From an uncultured Clostridia bacterium (GTDB lineage: Bacteria > Bacillota > Clostridia > Christensenellales > Borkfalkiaceae), in the NCBI GenBank assembly GCA_944372515.1, contig CALVZM010000014.1, forward strand, positions 1 through 35,725: a DNA stretch of 35,725 nucleotides, read 5' to 3'. Position 1 is the first letter of the stretch, and every line of letters starts with the position of its first letter. Position numbers and translations under genes: made by a program. A model generated the notes under the pieces. It was not told the origin of the DNA and did no database searches. It saw only the letters and a program-made list of their open reading frames with translations. Positions 7,706 through 15,701 of the stretch are shown one piece after another.

Positions 7706-8047
7706 CTTTGGAAGGTTTTTATCGGTTCTATAATAAATGTTGGGGTGAGGGAACTCGCTTCAACATTTTTTATCTTTGTTTTTTGCCTCGGAACGCGCCG
7801 ACAAAAACGCGGACGGCGGGCAGAAACGCGGACAAAAGTAATTGCCCCGCTTCCAACCGTAAACGAGGCAATCACAATATGATAAGGGGGAAAATGATGA
7901 GCGTATCAAGTGGTAAAACGGTCGCAACCGATTTACATGGCATATTATAATACGCCTCGAAAAAAAAGTAAAATAAATTTGCGAAAAAAATCGAAAAAAT
8001 TTTTTTCTGTATATTTTTCACAAAAAATTAAAAAATTTCTCACAAAT
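7706..8047. other. AT-rich gap with orphan leader hairpin and a tiny ORF
   Basis: About 340 bp without a recognised gene. It holds a TATAAT-containing segment (about 7728-7733), then a terminator-like hairpin with AATGTTG/CAACATT arms followed by TTTTTT (about 7736-7777), then a 17-codon ORF (7897-7950) behind AAGGGGG. The last 100 bp are almost pure A/T. This looks like an orphan leader or mobile-element remnant, but no terminal repeats or transposase are visible. Confidence 0.4.
7897..7950 (+). CDS. possible 17-residue peptide or truncated gene start
   Basis: ATG at 7897 (or 7894) preceded by AAGGGGG at 7884-7890, encoding MSVSSGKTVATDLHGIL and then TAA. Spacing is good for translation. 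No family is recognisable; it may be the 5' remnant of a lost gene or chance. Confidence 0.2.
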   Translation: MSVSSGKTVATDLHGIL

Positions 8048-8560
8048 TCACAAAATACGGCAAAAAAAGCACCCCAGCACGGCGGCGGCGAGGGAGGAGA
8101 CGAGGGAGATCGCCGTGGCGGCGGCGAGGCGTTTTTCTTTGACGGCGGAAAAATAGACCGCGCCGATGTAGAACACCGTTTCGGACGAACCGTAACACAC
8201 GGCGGCGCAGCGCGCGATATAACTGTCCGCGCCGCAGGTCTGCACGATCTCCGTGAAAACGGCGGTGGCGCCGCTGCCCGAAAAGGGCTTGACGATCAGA
8301 AGGCGGATGACTTCCCGCGGCACGCCCGAAAATTCAAAGGCGGGGGACAGAAAGTCGCACACCTTGTCCGAAAGCCCGCTCTTTTCAAAGAGTTCGGTCA
8401 GCATGAAGATGGCGGCGAGATAGGGAAAGATGTTCGCGATCAGGGGGACGACGTTTTTGACGCCCTGCGTGAAGGCGTCGTAGACTTTTACCTTTTTGAC
8501 CGCCGCCGCGATGAAAACGCCGAGAAAGAGCAGGGGGACGATCAGGGCAAGGCAGTGCAT
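8048..8560 (-). CDS. spmB: spore maturation protein B
   Basis: A 170-residue polytopic membrane protein of the nucleoside-recognition (Gate) domain family. In Bacillus SpmA and SpmB are needed for dehydration of the spore core. Recognisable segments are the N-terminal hydrophobic stretch LIVPLLFLGVFIAAAV (6-21), GVKNVVPLIANIFPYLAAIF, the conserved FSGSGATAVFTEI block and the YGSSETVFYIGAVYFSAV motif near the C-terminus. It overlaps spmA by 19 bp, so the two are translated from one message. The stop is followed, in the direction of transcription, by very A/T-rich DNA rather than a clear hairpin. Confidence 0.93.
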   Translation of the reverse strand: MHCLALIVPLLFLGVFIAAAVKKVKVYDAFTQGVKNVVPLIANIFPYLAAIFMLTELFEKSGLSDKVCDFLSPAFEFSGVPREVIRLLIVKPFSGSGATAVFTEIVQTCGADSYIARCAAVCYGSSETVFYIGAVYFSAVKEKRLAAATAISLVSSLAAAVLGCFFCRIL

Positions 8561-9114
8561 GGCTTCTCCTTGCGGATAAAAACGATCACGCCCGCAACGC
8601 CCAAAAGAGTGCTCACCGCCGAGGCGAAAAGGGAGGGCAGCAGGATGGAATAGGCGTTCTGCGCGCCGTAAGAGAGGAGTAGCCCGAGCACGGTCGTGGG
8701 CAAGATCTGCACGCTCGTCGCGCTTAAAACGAAGAGCATGGATTGGTTATAGCGCGCGTTTTTTCCCGCGGAAAGCCGCTCTGCGGCACGGATGCCGAAC
8801 GGGGTCGCCGCGCCCGAAAGTCCCAGCATATTGGCGGAAAGGTTCATGGACAGGCATTCGACGGCGTTTTCGTCGTCCGTGGCGAACAGTCGCCGTACGA
8901 CGGGCCGCAGTCCGCGGGAGAGGCGTCTGTTCAGCCCGCAGGCTTCCATGACCTGCAAAAGCCCCATCCAGACGGCGTACACCGCGACGAGAGAGAGGCA
9001 GACGGTCGCCGCTTTCTGCCCGCCCGCAAGGAGCGCGGGCAGGAATCCCGCGGGGTCGGAAAGGATGAAATATGCCGTGCAGAGCAGGAATATCGCGAAA
9101 AAAATGCCGTTCAT
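8542..9114 (-). CDS. spmA: spore maturation protein A
   Basis: A 190-residue membrane protein paired with SpmB. It begins MNGIFFAIFLLCTAYFI, as SpmA proteins do, and has the conserved NLSANMLGLSGAATPFGIRA block near 102-121 and the later SMLFVLSATSVQILPTT segment. The gene is first in the spmAB pair and is divergent from the Gly-rich gene at 9230. I see no good ribosome site upstream of the ATG at 9112-9114, nor an obvious vegetative promoter on this strand; sporulation genes are often read by sigma-E/F/G-type polymerase, which would fit but is not demonstrated. The pair lies inside the interruption of the rsmI-metG synteny. Confidence 0.93.
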   Translation of the reverse strand: MNGIFFAIFLLCTAYFILSDPAGFLPALLAGGQKAATVCLSLVAVYAVWMGLLQVMEACGLNRRLSRGLRPVVRRLFATDDENAVECLSMNLSANMLGLSGAATPFGIRAAERLSAGKNARYNQSMLFVLSATSVQILPTTVLGLLLSYGAQNAYSILLPSLFASAVSTLLGVAGVIVFIRKEKPCTALP

Positions 9115-9161
9115 GCTACAATTTTATGCGGTTCTTTTTTCGGATATGTCCCGCAATCTTA

Positions 9162-9190
9162 TTTACAATTATCGGGAAATGGGGTATAAT
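9162..9190 (+). promoter_or_regulatory. vegetative promoter of the LRR/Gly-rich gene
   Basis: TTTACA (9162-9167), 17-bp spacer, TATAAT (9185-9190). The ATG of the downstream gene is at 9230 with AAGGGAGAGG at 9216-9225. Confidence 0.85.
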
Positions 9191-9229
9191 GATAGAAAAT
9201 TTATCTTGAAGTGCGAAGGGAGAGGACGC

Positions 9230-10471
9230 ATGAAAAGAGAGAAAACACCCGAGAATTTTCTTGAATCGGACGGGGTCGTGTTGCACGGCGAGTTCGAAAA
9301 AATCATCGTGCCGATGGAGAACGTCCTCTCTTTTACGATGGATGGCGAGGATTTTCGCTTGTTTTTGTGTCGGGGCAGGGATCGCTTCGATCGCTATGAA
9401 CTGGTTTTGCGTACCTATGCGCAAGCGGAAGAGGGCGAAGCGGATCCTTACCATGAAACCTATCCGCACATCTTTGCGGGGCGCTGGCTGGACAAGATGG
9501 AGATTTTTTTGCAGGGGAAAAGGTATGTCTTTACGGAACTTTTGGAGAACGGAGCATACTGGACGCTTGCACAGCGGGTAACGCGCAGGGGAGACACCTA
9601 TATCTATTCCTTTGACCGCGCCCGCCGTCCCGTTTATTTTTCCACGCCGGAGTTCGAGTTGGATGTGAGTGCAATGCTGAATCTGCCGCACGACATATCC
9701 CCGACGGAAGCGGACGCGGCAAAGATTGAAGAGATAGAATTGGACGACGATTTGTTCGGTTCGTTCCGGGAAGAATATTTGCATGATCTGGCGAAGTTGC
9801 CCAATCTCAAATCTCTGTCTTTTTGGGGCGTGAATTATATAGATGGATACGCTGGGTGGGGCGGCGACGGCGGCAATGGTGGCGATGGAATCAACGGCAC
9901 TAATGGTAGTTTTTCCTTTATTGAAACTAGTATAAATATTAATTATGCAACGAATGGCGGTAATGGCGGCGACGGTGGTGATGCTGGTGCAAATGGGACG
10001 GGCGGTAAAGGTTTAGATTATTCACAACCTAGTCGAGGTGGAAACGGTGGCAACGGCGGAAATGCTGGGAATGGATTCGGAACCAATTATCTACAACATA
10101 ATCCATGGGCGGGAGAGATGTATCAAAATTATGCATATAGCGACCCGGGAACCGCTGGACATGGAGGAAACGGTGGCAATGGTTGTATTGGCGGCAATGG
10201 TGGTGATGGCGGCGACGGCGGTGATGGTCGAGACGGGGCAGATGCCGTTTGGTTTGGAATCAGTGGGTCAAATGGCGGGAACGGAACAGCTGGAGGTAAT
10301 GGCGGAAACGGTGGTAACTCCACAGATAGCGTGCATGGTGAAACAGGTGAAGGCGGTCTCGGTGGAGAAGGCGGAAGTGGAGGAGAAGCCGGACAAGGTA
10401 TTTTTGCAACATACCATGACGGAACTTCAGGTGCAAATGGTGCATCGGGGAGAGATGGCTCTTTCATTTAG
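9230..10471 (+). CDS. two-part protein: N-terminal LRR-like region, C-terminal glycine-rich repeats
   Basis: A 413-residue protein starting at ATG 9230, chosen for its ribosome site and promoter; the frame is open further upstream only by chance. Residues 1-208 form a mixed alpha/beta, acidic region ending in a leucine-rich-like segment (LAKLPNLKSLSFWGVNY). From about residue 209 to the end it is almost entirely Gly/Asn/Asp repeats (GGNGGNGG, GGDGGDGG, GANGTGG) with a few hydrophobic interruptions. No signal peptide or membrane span is visible. Codon use changes at the junction near 9836: the front is GC-rich, the Gly-rich part uses many GGT, AAT and GCA codons. The later fragment at 10965-11405 continues the leucine-rich theme, so this gene may be an LRR-like gene into which the Gly-rich DNA was inserted. 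Confidence 0.75.
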   Translation: MKREKTPENFLESDGVVLHGEFEKIIVPMENVLSFTMDGEDFRLFLCRGRDRFDRYELVLRTYAQAEEGEADPYHETYPHIFAGRWLDKMEIFLQGKRYVFTELLENGAYWTLAQRVTRRGDTYIYSFDRARRPVYFSTPEFELDVSAMLNLPHDISPTEADAAKIEEIELDDDLFGSFREEYLHDLAKLPNLKSLSFWGVNYIDGYAGWGGDGGNGGDGINGTNGSFSFIETSININYATNGGNGGDGGDAGANGTGGKGLDYSQPSRGGNGGNGGNAGNGFGTNYLQHNPWAGEMYQNYAYSDPGTAGHGGNGGNGCIGGNGGDGGDGGDGRDGADAVWFGISGSNGGNGTAGGNGGNGGNSTDSVHGETGEGGLGGEGGSGGEAGQGIFATYHDGTSGANGASGRDGSFI

Positions 10472-10473
10472 GC

Positions 10474-10503
10474 AGAGAAGGAGTAATAAGAGAAGGAGTA
10501 ATA
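10474..10503 (+). repeat. 15-bp tandem duplication carrying a ribosome site
   Basis: AGAGAAGGAGTAATA occurs twice head-to-tail (10474-10488 and 10489-10503). Each copy holds AAGGAG; the second is correctly spaced (6 nt) from the ATG at 10505. Confidence 0.95.
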
Positions 10504-10504
10504 T

Positions 10505-10960
10505 ATGAAAAGGTTGTTCGAAAATTTGAGGTATGCTACTTTAATATTTTGTATTTTTTGTTTAAACGTTATGTTGTTTGGGGCTTGTGCTCCAAACAAC
10601 AATTCAGATAGACAGCGTGTCGAAATAGTAGCTTTTCATCCAATCAGCAAAGAAAGAGTAGAAAATTACGGATGGTATGAGTTGAACTATACAGGCGCGC
10701 CTCAAAGGTTTACCGTTAAAGTATTGTCTTTATCTAGAAACATATATTTAGATAACGATGAACTATCAATTGAAGGGAAAAGTCTGTTGTATTTCGGTAT
10801 TCGTACCGACGGGAATCCTGCATTTACTGATGAGGGAATTGACGATTGGCCGTCGGAGCGTGGATTATATGATGTAATAATTAGTTTTAATGATGATCCT
10901 TTGTGTGAAAATTTGGAATATTATTCCGCATCTTTGGTATTTACCATAAAAATCGTTTAA
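10505..10960 (+). CDS. small lipoprotein of unknown function, AT-rich gene
   Basis: A 151-residue predicted lipoprotein. A basic N-terminus (MKRLFENLR) is followed by a hydrophobic stretch and the lipobox LFGAC with Cys28, so the mature protein should be anchored on the outer face of the membrane. The remainder has alternating hydrophobic and polar residues suggestive of a small beta-sandwich, but I recognise no family. It starts 33 bp after the Gly-rich gene behind a duplicated ribosome site, so the two are probably co-transcribed. Base composition is much more A/T-rich than the flanking metG and spm genes, with many A/T-ending codons, which points to acquired DNA. Confidence 0.8.
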   Translation: MKRLFENLRYATLIFCIFCLNVMLFGACAPNNNSDRQRVEIVAFHPISKERVENYGWYELNYTGAPQRFTVKVLSLSRNIYLDNDELSIEGKSLLYFGIRTDGNPAFTDEGIDDWPSERGLYDVIISFNDDPLCENLEYYSASLVFTIKIV

Positions 10961-10964
10961 TGGC

Positions 10965-11405
10965 TTGACTCAGACGGAAGTTCCTTTTGATGAGGCAGGC
11001 ATGCGTCGTCTGGGCGAAGCGTGTCCGTGCGTGGAGATGTTGGAGATAGGAGATTACATCGAAATCGATCCGCATGGGTTGGCGTATTTTCCCGCGTTGC
11101 GAACGGTTAGGACAGGTATGCTGTCCGATCGGGCAAAGGCCATTGCTGCCCAACTACGTCGGTTTGGCTCTTCGTTGCTTGCAGAACGGATCGAGCGCGA
11201 GGATTACGGCGAGTGCGTTGTAGAGGAACATGAAGCGGCTTGTGAACGTCGTTTTCGCGATGCGGCGTTGACGGAAGCGCAAAGTCTTTTTGAGGAAGGG
11301 TTGCTGACTGCGGTGGAATATGCGCGTTCAATGGAAAACATTGAGCGGCGATATGCTGAATTGCGGCGGTGCATGCCCGGGACGAGCGGAGAACAAAAGA
11401 GATAA
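10965..11405 (+). CDS. probable 3' remnant of the split LRR-like gene
   Basis: The frame is open from 10950 and can begin at TTG 10965, giving 146 residues, but no ribosome site is visible. Early residues resemble a leucine-rich segment (MRRLGEACPCVEMLEIGDY, then LAYFPALRTVRTG), matching the LRR-like end of the 9230 gene before its Gly-rich part. The remainder is helical and charged, with likely coiled coil (AERIEREDYGECVVEEHEAA, ENIERRYAELRR). Composition returns to the GC-rich host style. I infer that 9230-9835 and 10950-11405 were once one gene of about 350 codons, separated by roughly 1.1 kb of inserted DNA. It could also be an independent small gene. It ends 34 bp before metG. Confidence 0.5.
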   Translation: MTQTEVPFDEAGMRRLGEACPCVEMLEIGDYIEIDPHGLAYFPALRTVRTGMLSDRAKAIAAQLRRFGSSLLAERIEREDYGECVVEEHEAACERRFRDAALTEAQSLFEEGLLTAVEYARSMENIERRYAELRRCMPGTSGEQKR

Positions 11406-11439
11406 AGAGAATAAACGGACAAGGAGAGATAAAAGAGCC

Positions 11440-13416
11440 ATGAACAAGAAAGGGAGTTATTATATCACCACGGCAATTACTTATACATCGGGCAAACCGC
11501 ACATCGGCAACACCTATGAGATCGTGCTCGCCGACGCCGTCGCGCGGTTCAGGCGCGCGCAGGGGTACGACGTATATTTTCAGACGGGTACCGACGAGCA
11601 CGGGCAGAAGATTGAGGAGAAAGCCGCGGCGGCGGGCGTTTCCCCCCAAGAATATGTGGATAAGGTGTCCGCCGAGATCCGCCGCATCTGGGATCTCATG
11701 AACACGTCCTATGACAATTTCATCCGCACCACGGACGAATATGACGTGCGGCAGGTACAGAAGGTCTTCCGTAAATTTTACGAGCAGGGGGATATCTACA
11801 AGGGGGCTTACGAGGGCATGTACTGCACGCCCTGCGAATCCTTCTGGACGGAGAGCCAACTTGTCGACGGCAAGTGCCCCGACTGCGGCAGGGAAGTCAA
11901 GCCCGCCCGCGAAGAGGCGTATTTCTTCAAGATGGGCAAATATGCCGACCGCCTCATCGAGCACATCGAAAAGCACCCCGAATTCATTCAGCCCGTCTCC
12001 CGCAAGAACGAGATGATGAACAATTTCCTGAAAAAGGGCTTGCAGGATCTGTGCGTGTCCCGTTCCTCGTTCAAGTGGGGCATTCCCGTGGACTTCGATC
12101 AGAAACACGTCGTCTACGTCTGGCTGGACGCCCTCGTCAATTATATCACGGGCATCGGGTTCGACGCCGACGGCAACCACGGGGAACTGTATAAAAAGTA
12201 TTGGCAGGAAAACGGCGGCGCCGACCTGCACGTCATCGGTAAGGACATCATCCGTTTTCATACCATCTATTGGCCCATCTTCCTCATGGCGATGGGGCAG
12301 CCCCTGCCCAAGCAGGTATTCGGGCATCCCTGGCTCTTACAGGGCGAGGGTAAGATGTCCAAGTCCAAGGGCAACGTCGTCTATGCCGACGACATGGCGC
12401 GGCTCTACGGCGTGGACGCCGTGCGCTATTTCGTCCTGCACGAGATGCCCTTCGACAACGACGGGCAGATCTCCTGGGAACTGATGACCGAGCGGTACAA
12501 TTCCGACCTTGCCAACGTCCTCGGCAACCTCGTTTCCCGCACCGTCGCCATGAGCAACAAATATTTCGGCGGCGTCGTGCGCAACGCGGGGGCGGCAGAG
12601 AGCACGGACGGGGAGTTCAAGTCGTTCGTTGCGGGCGCGAAAGCCAGGGTCGAAGAGAAGATGAACGCGCTGCACGTTGCCGACGCGCTGGGCGAGATCA
12701 TGAACGTGTTCCGCCGCGCGAACAAATATATCGACGAGACCATGCCCTGGGTTTTGGCAAAAGACGAAAGCCGTTTTGACCGTCTTGCCACCGTACTTTA
12801 TCACCTCTCCTGCGCCATCATGACGGGGGCTTCGCTGCTGCAAAGTTTTCTGCCCGAAACGGCGGAAAAGATCGCCGCGCAGATGGGAACGCCGCTGAAA
12901 ACGTTGGAAGAGTGCGCCGTGTTCGACATGGCGGACGGATTTCAGGTAACAAAAACTCCCGTCCCGCTCTTTGCGCGCCTCGATTTCAAGACGCTCGAAC
13001 CGGAGATCGAAAAGATCGCCGCCGCGCAGAAGGCTTCCGTCGCCACTGCCGCGCCCGCCGAAAAGGGCGGGGAAGCGCCCGAAAAACTGCCGCCGATCAC
13101 CATCGACGACGTTTCCAAAGTGGAGATCCGGGTGGGCGAAGTCGTTGCCTGCGAACGGGTCAAAAAATCGGACAAACTGCTGCATGAAACGGTGCGGTTC
13201 GGCGATGAGGTCCGTTCGGTCTGTTCGGGCATCGCGGGACAGTACGCGCCCGAAGATTTGATCGGCAAAAAATTCCTCTTCATCACCAACCTGCCTCCCC
13301 GCAAGATGTGCGGCATCGTCAGCGAGGGCATGATCCTGGCGGCGGAGGACAAAGACGGAAAAATTTCGCTCCTCTCCCCCGAGCGGGACATAGAGAGCGG
13401 TTCTTTGGTCGGCTGA
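11440..13416 (+). CDS. metG: methionyl-tRNA synthetase
   Basis: Charges tRNA-Met in the cytosol. The 658-residue protein starts at ATG 11440 (AAGGAGAGA at 11421-11429); an in-frame extension upstream runs through the preceding gene and is rejected. Class I signatures are HIGN (21-24) and KMSKS (305-309). A zinc knuckle is present as CTPC (129-132) and CPDC (146-149). The WLDALVNYITGIGF block and the alpha-helical anticodon-binding domain follow. The C-terminus (~555-658) is a tRNA-binding OB fold (DDVSKVEIRVGEVVACERV, ending with NLPPRKMCGIVSEGMILAA), the form that allows dimerisation. It is followed 18 bp later by tatD, as in Bacillus metS-tatD. Confidence 0.98.
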   Translation: MNKKGSYYITTAITYTSGKPHIGNTYEIVLADAVARFRRAQGYDVYFQTGTDEHGQKIEEKAAAAGVSPQEYVDKVSAEIRRIWDLMNTSYDNFIRTTDEYDVRQVQKVFRKFYEQGDIYKGAYEGMYCTPCESFWTESQLVDGKCPDCGREVKPAREEAYFFKMGKYADRLIEHIEKHPEFIQPVSRKNEMMNNFLKKGLQDLCVSRSSFKWGIPVDFDQKHVVYVWLDALVNYITGIGFDADGNHGELYKKYWQENGGADLHVIGKDIIRFHTIYWPIFLMAMGQPLPKQVFGHPWLLQGEGKMSKSKGNVVYADDMARLYGVDAVRYFVLHEMPFDNDGQISWELMTERYNSDLANVLGNLVSRTVAMSNKYFGGVVRNAGAAESTDGEFKSFVAGAKARVEEKMNALHVADALGEIMNVFRRANKYIDETMPWVLAKDESRFDRLATVLYHLSCAIMTGASLLQSFLPETAEKIAAQMGTPLKTLEECAVFDMADGFQVTKTPVPLFARLDFKTLEPEIEKIAAAQKASVATAAPAEKGGEAPEKLPPITIDDVSKVEIRVGEVVACERVKKSDKLLHETVRFGDEVRSVCSGIAGQYAPEDLIGKKFLFITNLPPRKMCGIVSEGMILAAEDKDGKISLLSPERDIESGSLVG

Positions 13417-13434
13417 TCGGGGAGTGCGGGCGGT

Positions 13435-14241
13435 ATGTATATCGACGTGCACGCACACCTGACGGACAAGGCGTTTTTGGGCGAGGCGGGGGTCATGTCC
13501 GCGATCAAAGGCGCGGGCGTGGGGCTTGTGATCTGTTCGGGCTATGACGTGGATTCCTCCCTTGCCGCCCGTTCGCTCGCCGAAAAATATGATTTCGTGT
13601 ATTTTTCCGCCGGCTTTCAGCCGCAGGAACTGCACAAATACAAAGAGGGTGATCTCGACCGCCTGCGCGCGCTGTGGCGGCATGAAAAGTGCCTCGCCGC
13701 GGGCGAGATCGGGCTGGATTATCACTATGAGGACAACCCGCCCGAATCGTTGCAGAAAGAACTGTTTGCCGCCCAACTCCGCCTGGCGGACGAAGCGGGG
13801 CTGCCCGTCGTCATCCACAGCCGTTCCTGCGCGGCGGACACGCTTTCTCTCCTGCGCGAAAATCGTCGATATCTCAGGCATGGCGGCGTGTTGCACTGCT
13901 ATTCTTATGCCGCGGAGATGGTGGCGGATTTTGAAGCGCTGGGGCTGTATTTTTCCTTTGGCGGCACGTCGACGTATGACGGGGCGAAGAAGGTGCAAAA
14001 GAGTGCGGCGCGCGTTTCGCCCGCGCGCATCCTGACCGAAACGGACAGCCCGTACCTCACCCCCGTGCCCCTGCGCGGACAGTTCCCCAACACGCCCGCC
14101 AACATTCCGTACATCGCGAAAAATCTGGCGCGGCTCCGCGGGGAAAGCGAGGCGGAACTTGTCCGCCGGGTATGGGAGAACGCGGCGCGGCTCTTTCAAA
14201 AACTGCCGTCCTCGCTTTGCCCGGACGGCACACGCAAGTGA
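13435..14241 (+). CDS. tatD: TatD-family metal-dependent DNase
   Basis: A 268-residue TIM-barrel amidohydrolase-type nuclease (TatD/YabD family; members show 3'-5' exonuclease activity). Metal ligands are visible: DVHAHL (4-9), Glu in AAGEIGLDYHY, His in VVIHSRS, His in VLHCYS and Asp in LTETDSPYLTP. Its position right after metG is conserved across Firmicutes. The start is ATG 13435, preceded by a weak GGGAG. Near the 3' end a GCCGTCC/GGACGGC stem within the coding region is followed by a run of more than ten T (about 14246-14257), which may serve as the terminator. Confidence 0.95.
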   Translation: MYIDVHAHLTDKAFLGEAGVMSAIKGAGVGLVICSGYDVDSSLAARSLAEKYDFVYFSAGFQPQELHKYKEGDLDRLRALWRHEKCLAAGEIGLDYHYEDNPPESLQKELFAAQLRLADEAGLPVVIHSRSCAADTLSLLRENRRYLRHGGVLHCYSYAAEMVADFEALGLYFSFGGTSTYDGAKKVQKSAARVSPARILTETDSPYLTPVPLRGQFPNTPANIPYIAKNLARLRGESEAELVRRVWENAARLFQKLPSSLCPDGTRK

Positions 14242-14339
14242 GCGCTTTTTTTTTTTTGTTGAACCGTGCGGCGGCGAGAGGGCGCAAGCGGGCGGCAAAA
14301 TGATTTTCGGCAATTGAATCCCGCCGCCCCGCAAAACGA

Positions 14340-14368
14340 TTGACGGAGCGGGCGGAATGTTGTATAAT
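14340..14368 (+). promoter_or_regulatory. vegetative promoter of prs
   Basis: TTGACG (14340-14345), 17-bp spacer, TATAAT (14363-14368), about 60 bp before the prs ATG. Confidence 0.85.
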
Positions 14369-14427
14369 GAAAGAGCGGGAAAGATGGGAACTCAAAAGAT
14401 AAAATTCAAGGATGGTGGCATTCGGAA

Positions 14428-15372
14428 ATGATTACGAATCTCAAAGAAATCAAACTCTTCACGGGCAACGCGAACAGACCCCTCGCGGAGAAGATCGCCA
14501 AAAAACTCGGCGTGCGGCTCGGGGATATCGAACTGAACACCTTCTCCGACGGAGAGATCAATTGCAACATCAAAGAATCCGTGCGCGGCAGAGACGTCTT
14601 CATCATTCAGTCCACGGCGCAGCCCGTCAACGACAGTCTTATGGAACTGCTCATCATGATCGACGCCATGCAGCGCGCCAGCGCGGGGCGCGTTACCGCC
14701 GTCATGCCCTATTTCGGCTATGCCCGTCAGGACAGAAAGGCGCGTGCGCGCGATCCCATCACCGCAAAACTCGTCGCCAACCTGCTCGTCGGCGCGGGTG
14801 CGGACAGGGTGCTGACCATGGACCTGCACGCCGACCAGATCCAAGGCTTTTTCGATATTCCCGTGGATAATCTGCACGGCGCCCCCATCTTAATGGATTA
14901 TTTCGCGGCGAAAGGGGACGTGGAATGCGTCGTTTCGCCCGACGTGGGCAGCGTCAAGCGCGCCCGCAAGGTCGCCGAAACGCTCGGCGTGCCGCTCGCC
15001 ATCATCGACAAGCGCCGTCCCAAAGCCAACGTCATGGAAGTCATGAGCATCATCGGCGACGTCAACGGCAAGAAATGCTTGATGATCGACGACATGATCG
15101 ATACGGCGGGCACCATCTGCCAGGGCGCGCAGGCGCTCAAAGAAGCGGGCGCGACGGGAGTCTATGCCGGCTGCACGCACGGCGTGCTCAGCGGTCCCGC
15201 CATCGAACGGCTGGAAAAATCCGCCATCGATCAACTCGTGTTCCTCGACACCATCCATATCCCCGCCGACAAAATGCTCAAAAAGTTCAAGGTGCTCTCC
15301 ACGGCGGACATCTTCTCCCGCGCCATCGATACCATCTATATGGACAAGCCGATGAGCCGTCTTTACGATTAA
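14428..15372 (+). CDS. prs: ribose-phosphate pyrophosphokinase (PRPP synthase)
   Basis: Makes PRPP from ribose 5-phosphate and ATP for nucleotide, His and Trp synthesis. The 314-residue length is normal for class I enzymes. Motifs are [36 protein letters not shown], the PRPP synthase signature [14 protein letters not shown] (132-145), and the PRPP-binding loop [13 protein letters not shown] near 212-224. The ribosome site is weak (AAGGATGG around 14408). It has its own promoter and is followed by tandem terminators, so it is a separate transcription unit between tatD and ftsH. Confidence 0.98.
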   Translation: MITNLKEIKLFTGNANRPLAEKIAKKLGVRLGDIELNTFSDGEINCNIKESVRGRDVFIIQSTAQPVNDSLMELLIMIDAMQRASAGRVTAVMPYFGYARQDRKARARDPITAKLVANLLVGAGADRVLTMDLHADQIQGFFDIPVDNLHGAPILMDYFAAKGDVECVVSPDVGSVKRARKVAETLGVPLAIIDKRRPKANVMEVMSIIGDVNGKKCLMIDDMIDTAGTICQGAQALKEAGATGVYAGCTHGVLSGPAIERLEKSAIDQLVFLDTIHIPADKMLKKFKVLSTADIFSRAIDTIYMDKPMSRLYD

Positions 15373-15395
15373 AAAACGGTAAAACGTTATATACC

Positions 15396-15477
15396 GCCCG
15401 CCTCGCCGCCCCGTTTTCGGGAAGACAGGGGCGGGCTTTTTTCTATGCCGCGCGTCCGCGGCGGCGGGCTTTTTTTC
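15396..15477 (+). terminator. tandem terminators after prs
   Basis: Two successive GC-rich hairpins each end in a T-run: GCCCGCC(T) with (A)GGGGCGGGC then TTTTTT (ending 15442), and GCCGC-gcgtcc-GCGGC plus GGGC then TTTTTTT (ending 15477). The T-run contexts (GCGGGCTTTTTT(T)CTATGCC) are near-duplicates, suggesting a local duplication. Confidence 0.7.
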
Positions 15478-15530
15478 TATGCCTCGCCCTGCGTCCCGCC
15501 GCCCTTCCGCCTCCGTTCGTGCCCGCCGCC

Positions 15531-15559
15531 GTGAAACACTGTGAAACAGTCGTGAAACA
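15531..15559 (+). promoter_or_regulatory. three direct GTGAAACA boxes, parS-like half-sites
   Basis: GTGAAACA at 15531-15538, 15541-15548 and 15552-15559, spaced 10 and 11 bp, so all face the same side of the helix. Each equals one arm of the consensus chromosomal parS palindrome (TGTTTCACGTGAAACA), but they are direct, not inverted. They lie upstream of ftsH, 2.5 kb before parAB. Confidence 0.5.
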
Positions 15560-15656
15560 GGGGGCGCAGAAGTTCCATCCGGTAAAATTTTTACCGGATT
15601 GCGGGTGAAAGGCGGATGAAAAATACGGGAAAATTGGTAATACTTTACGAAAATGC

Positions 15657-15685
15657 TTGAAAAAAGTTACTGTATATGGTACAAT
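15657..15685 (+). promoter_or_regulatory. vegetative promoter of ftsH
   Basis: TTGAAA (15657-15662), 17-bp spacer, TACAAT (15680-15685). It leaves a 5' leader of about 105 nt containing a hairpin with T-tract. Confidence 0.8.
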
Positions 15686-15701
15686 GAACGAAACGGAATG
15701 G

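Noticed and set aside
7906..8653. 247-codon + strand frame opposite spmB
   Set aside because: SpmB and SpmA on the minus strand have clear family motifs and overlap each other as an operon; the + frame has none.
9855..10460. CRISPR or tandem-repeat array
   Set aside because: The repetitive DNA encodes in-frame Gly-rich codons of irregular period with no constant repeat and spacer structure.
12337..14334. 665-codon open frame on the minus strand
   Set aside because: It lies wholly antisense to metG and tatD, whose motifs and ribosome sites are clear; long antisense frames are expected from the codon bias of GC-rich genes.
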